From the NCBI RefSeq assembly GCF_019649055.1, contig NW_026570238.1:434001-498000 (forward strand): DNA of 64,000 bases, read 5' to 3'. The translations under genes were made by a program, and so were the position numbers. The notes below the pieces were generated by a model that worked only from the letters and a program-made list of their open reading frames with translations, was not told where the DNA came from and ran no database searches. This document shows, in pieces, positions 60,101-64,000 of the stretch. This stretch comes from Paramacrobiotus metropolitanus. Taxonomy: Eukaryota > Tardigrada > Eutardigrada > Parachela > Macrobiotidae. Each line of letters starts with the position of its first letter. Positions within the stretch are counted from its first letter, which is position 1.

Positions 60101-63100
60101 TTTTTTCCGGCATTTTGAAGTAGTTAGTATAGGTGAATTTTCTGTTATCTGTAGTGTTTGCGATCACAAATACTATCCATTTCATGCTGAGTGACATGGA
60201 ACCCTTGGGATAAATTAATGACGATGGTATGCAGTGGATCTTGAAACTGAATCTGGGTTCCAGAATTGATTTACCGTCCTAAATGCTCTGAGTATGCATG
60301 TATCATTAAAATAATTTAAATATAAAAAATATATCATAACAATATGTAAATATCCTATATATAAAAATTACATCTTATACTAGTAGATACGGTTAAATTA
60401 TGGTTTTGTGCTGTACGATATCATTAATGATGATTGGCTGAATCTTTCTTGTTTTGTTAAGAGGGGAAACTTATTGGTATTTTTTAGCTCAGATTCGGAC
60501 ATTTTTTACCATAGGCGGCGCCCCTGAGTGTATTTCCTAAAAAGTGATTTGCTCATCCGGACGTTTATTTGGCTATAAGAAAGTGGCGGAGCCGGAATGC
60601 TGGTGAAGTGTGAACAATCGTGTAACTGTTTCCAGAAACTACGGTAGGCTGGCTCGCCGCACTGGGATTTGCATTATTTATACTTCCAACTGACGGATGT
60701 TGTCTGGACAAATGGCATTTTACTTATCGACCTTCTGGGAATTGCCGTATTTTTGCCTTTCTGATGTACATTAGAATTTTTATTTAATTATCGGTTTGCT
60801 GACCTATTTCGTGCAAATTGTTAACTGAAGTCTGTCTCGATAATATGGTACGGGAAAGAGGTATGTACAGATATGTACCCTAGTATAACTAATCGTAAAA
60901 AAAAATAAAAATACCCACAAAAGCAGTATGTGACCGTATGTGAAGCTTGATATTACGTTACGTCGTTAATATTATTATTAAAGAGAGCTGATTTTGGTAC
61001 TTAAATAATTGTAAGTTAATTTGATCGAATTGAATTGTAAGTTCGCTGTCATCCTTGAAGCTGTATTGTGCGTCATTGAATTTTTCTTTCTTTGTTGTTA
61101 TAACAATATTATTATAGTGACCAGAATAGTTATGGTTGATTTATAAGTTTGTATTTATAAGTTATATAACAAATGTATTTATAAGTTTTTAAATAATTTC
61201 AGTGAACTACATGACAGGGTGACCAGAGAATTCGAATATGACAAGTTCAGTTGTTCTTGAGGATTTACTCGATTTAGTCACATGTGAAGTGGTGTGGGCT
61301 GGTTCGAAGAAAATCTTAATCACTGGCTGTTCTAACTGGAATTAGCATAAATTTTTGAACGTATTAGATAACCTGGCAGTTGGCATCGGTTTTCATAATG
61401 CTCTGAGCCATTTAATGTTTACCTTGCCGCATATAAATTAATACAGATTGACACCTGAAAGGCGTTCGTTCACTTATGCGATGTGCGCATGGGTGGTGGA
61501 AAAATGGGAAAAAAGGAACTAGCAGTTGTAAAGATAAGATTATGAACCGACGCATCTTCTTTGTATAGATTACTTACGCTTAAGCGAATATAATAATAAA
61601 TAAAATTGGTGAATTACAGTTTTTTTAAAAGTGAGGAATTCATTTTTTGTGAATTGCTGTCAAACAATTTTTATCGGCTCGAATTCGAAAACAAAACGTC
61701 GGGCTAGGCAGCATGATACGGCCTCAAAAAAGTAAAACCGGAAAATGCTCCAGTACGTAGTCGTTAGTATTAAGTAATACTTTGTAGTTCATAAAAGTTC
61801 AGTGCCTGCAACTACTGTAATTCTGGGCAATGTGTGCGGGTAAGAACGGGGCAAATCTTGAAGCAAGCTACTGCATAAGATAATTTCGTCGACGTAAGAC
61901 TGCTGTAACTAATTTCCACAGGGCGGAAGTCAGTTTTTTTGAGTAATTAACCGGGCAGTTCTAGAAAACTCAGCTATAAAATTACTTTTATAAACCTCTT
62001 TGAGGTTCATCGAGGCGACACGTACACTGCATATCTGATTTTTGGAAGCGTACTGGACACTGGGCAGTCGATAATGCTTCCGGTGTAATAGGTAAAAATT
62101 CGCAGCCTTTGCCGCACAAAAAATTTTGCCAATTACGGTAGGACAAGTTTTGAGTGTGAACCTTGACATCTGTTGCGAATGCACCACTTTGTAGTCGGTC
62201 ACTTCAACTTGGTGTACATCGTAGTTAGCGTCCATAGAAGTACATACTGCGCGTCCGTACACTCTGACATCAATGCTAGAGTAGGACGAGACCATGCAGT
62301 CAATTCTGCTTGTAAGTTGCATTTGTATCAATAGTCATAATTCGCTTGAAGCATATCTGCCGCAGTTATAGAAATGCGGAATATCCAGCTCATACGCACT
62401 AGATATCCACAACAGAACTGTACAATATAGAACGGTGCAAGGTTTCTGTTTACTTTTTGCGGCCCGATAGTGTTACATATGTACTGTATGTATACCTATG
62501 ACAAGTGCAGTGCGATTAGTAATGGATCATTGCCAATGCTGAAAAAATCATTCCGTAAACGATTTTAGGTTATTTAGCTTGCCGGCGGGACGAACTTGGT
62601 CAGTTCATTTGTTGCAGACTGGACGTCATATGTACTGCGCATACTGCAATATACGGTGATTACTTACGCAGCTACTCGCAGTGATTATACCGCGCGTTGG
62701 AATTGTTACCCGTGTGCGTTTACTATGAGTCGTTCAGCTTGATTGTCGGACAGTTTTTCTACCTCCTATCATAACAAAGTCCGGCTAGTTTTTGAATCTG
62801 TATCATCTGACTTGATTTCTGGAGAGATTATTATGTAAACGTGTGGATATATACCAGCCTGGATTCTACGCATCATTAAGTGCATCTGCATCTATCAGCT
62901 GTAAAATCAGCTTGATAAGGTTTGTTCGGATGATACGCGAGAGATCTTTCCATTTTGATTAATAGCTGCTGCGATGACATTTTACTAGCAGATCAACACT
63001 TTTTGTAAATCTTTCATGCCACACATCTCCTGACGACTATCTAGATGAGCACTCTAAAACAAAATTTGAATCGGCATATTTTATTAGTTTGCTTTCTTGC

Positions 63101-63296
63101 TTACCGGCAAAAGTTGCGCACATAGACTTATTAATTGACCATTTATGCAGGCATTCATCTAGAACGTAACCGGCTATTTTTTTTACTTTTACTTATTGTC
63201 AGATGTACATGTGGTTCTTTACCGTTCACCACTTTCAATGTGGTCGTAATACTGCAGACTATAACTGTTTAATTCTTTGCAGAAAACGATTGCAGC
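60101..63296. other. Intergenic, AT-rich, no clear gene
   Basis: About 3.2 kb with AT-rich patches (60300-60400, 60890-61200). The only long frame is listed separately. 63.0-63.3 kb is presumably the 5' region of the CH-domain gene. Confidence 0.45.
61930..62331 (-). CDS. Hypothetical 130-aa ORF, doubtful
   Basis: An uninterrupted minus-strand frame; its first ATG is at 62322. It contains several cysteines (DCMV, AVCTS, KTCPT, IFCAA, ICSV) and no recognisable motif, leader or neighbouring splice evidence. It could be chance in this composition or a single-exon lineage-specific gene. Confidence 0.2.
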   Translation of the reverse strand: MIQMQLTSRIDCMVSSYSSIDVRVYGRAVCTSMDANYDVHQVEVTDYKVVHSQQMSRFTLKTCPTVIGKIFCAAKAANFYLLHRKHYRLPSVQYASKNQICSVRVASMNLKEVYKSNFIAEFSRTARLITQKN

Positions 63297-64000
63297 ATGA
63301 TTTCCGCCGGCGAAAAAATAAAAGCTTTGCAGGTTTGGTGTCAGAAAGTGACGGATGGCTACAAAGGAGTCGGTGTCACTAATTTTACAACATCATTCCG
63401 GGATGGTTTAGCATTTTGTGCCATTATTCATCGATTCCGGCCGGAATTAATGTACGTAAATTTAATACAGTCTGTTTGTTCAGTATAGATTTTTTTCCCT
63501 ACATATTGCAGTTGTTGTTACAAATTTGAATAATAAAAGTTTTTGATGTTGTTGGTAATTATAAAGCAGCGGTCTAGCCACCAGGCGACAGAACTGATGT
63601 AGATTTACACCTTTTGGTCTTGATTTTATTAAATGGAAGATGTTGTCCATTTCTAACGGCGACAATACTGCACAAGTGCGTCGGACATTACCTAAGCTTT
63701 TGGCATTGCTTTGTTCACTTTATAAGGCGGCATTACGAATTCAGCGATGTTTGCAGGGAAGCAAAATATCTTATAACGATGATTTAACATATTACCATAT
63801 TACTTACTTACCAAGTTACTATACGTATATGATTAAGGAAAGTAACAATCTAGTCAGCATAATTAAATCTGTTTGATTATTCATCAATGTCGGCTTCCTC
63901 CTCAAAAATTAGCGCTTAGAAATCGTTAGAAAACATTTTCACAAGTTTTGCATTCATGTTTTTCTAGGATAAAAATGGAACAGTGTTGCTCTGGTATTTT
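63297..64000 (+). CDS. Calponin-homology domain protein, 5' exon (gene runs off the window)
   Basis: The exon with Met at 63297 runs to a GTACGT donor after 63451, following a TTGCAG acceptor near 63282. It encodes the first half of a CH domain: [20 protein letters not shown], then [20 protein letters not shown] and FRPEL. The [14 protein letters not shown] block is typical of single-CH proteins of the EHBP1/MICAL-like/cytospin group, which link membranes or Rab effectors to actin. Which of these it is cannot be decided from half a domain. The following exon is not visible before the window end; downstream sequence to 64000 appears intronic. The Met follows an acceptor closely, so it may be an internal residue. 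Confidence 0.7.

Overview
The window is eukaryotic nuclear DNA from an invertebrate animal. Genes are split into many short exons by GT-AG introns, mostly 55-200 nt, and the noncoding DNA is AT-rich. The gene set is animal: DNA ligase I with a PCNA-binding motif, an SLC6 transporter, an allatostatin-C/somatostatin-type GPCR, a zona-pellucida-domain membrane protein, a CYP2-like P450, a PPIP5K inositol-pyrophosphate kinase, a PCED1/FAM113-type esterase and a calponin-homology protein. The CNIVWPD signature in the GPCR and the compact introns suggest a protostome, perhaps a small-genome ecdysozoan such as a tardigrade. That placement is inference.

Layout. 1-1372: short repeats and no clear gene. 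1373-5287 (+): DNA ligase I. 5421-10351 (-): SLC6 transporter, convergent with the ligase. 11618-14336 (-): neuropeptide GPCR. 16398-20124 (+): ZP-domain protein. 20489-24168 (-): P450. 25147-26359 (+): an intronless, frame-broken PARG copy. 26360-28699: AT-rich DNA with two strong hairpins. 28700-30156 (+): an unidentified gene. 32031-38618 (+): PPIP5K. 40076-44022 (+): PCED1-like esterase. 44422-45000 (-): a DPY30-motif protein. 45887-60100 (+): an aldo-keto reductase. 63297 to the window end (+): the start of a CH-domain gene.

The most unusual object is a 12.4-kb transposon, 45947-58347, with inverted termini beginning TGTAGCGGTCTC. It sits 18 bp inside intron 1 of the aldo-keto reductase: exon 1 (45887-45928) lies left of it, exon 2 (58487-58654) lies right of it, and the two join in frame. 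It carries an 11-exon gene with a ParB/sulfiredoxin-like GNHRxRA motif, a coiled coil and a novel C-terminus (+ strand, 46756-49313). It also carries a convergent gene combining an OTU cysteine-protease domain with a retroviral-type DD(35)E integrase, as in Ginger-type elements (- strand, 54399-58107). A decayed multi-repeat cadherin gene lies between them. Introns of both element genes contain a near-palindrome, TGATCTTGAGATCA, in ten copies. I saw no copy in exons, in the cadherin remnant or in host introns. Element introns without it are 55-67 nt and those measured with it are 72-135 nt. A ParB-like protein encoded beside many parS-sized palindromes suggests a protein/site system inside an animal transposon. 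The sequence facts are direct; the functional link is a hypothesis.

Two shifts in the integrase and one of the two in the PARG copy fall at or beside homopolymer runs, so assembly error must be separated from real decay.
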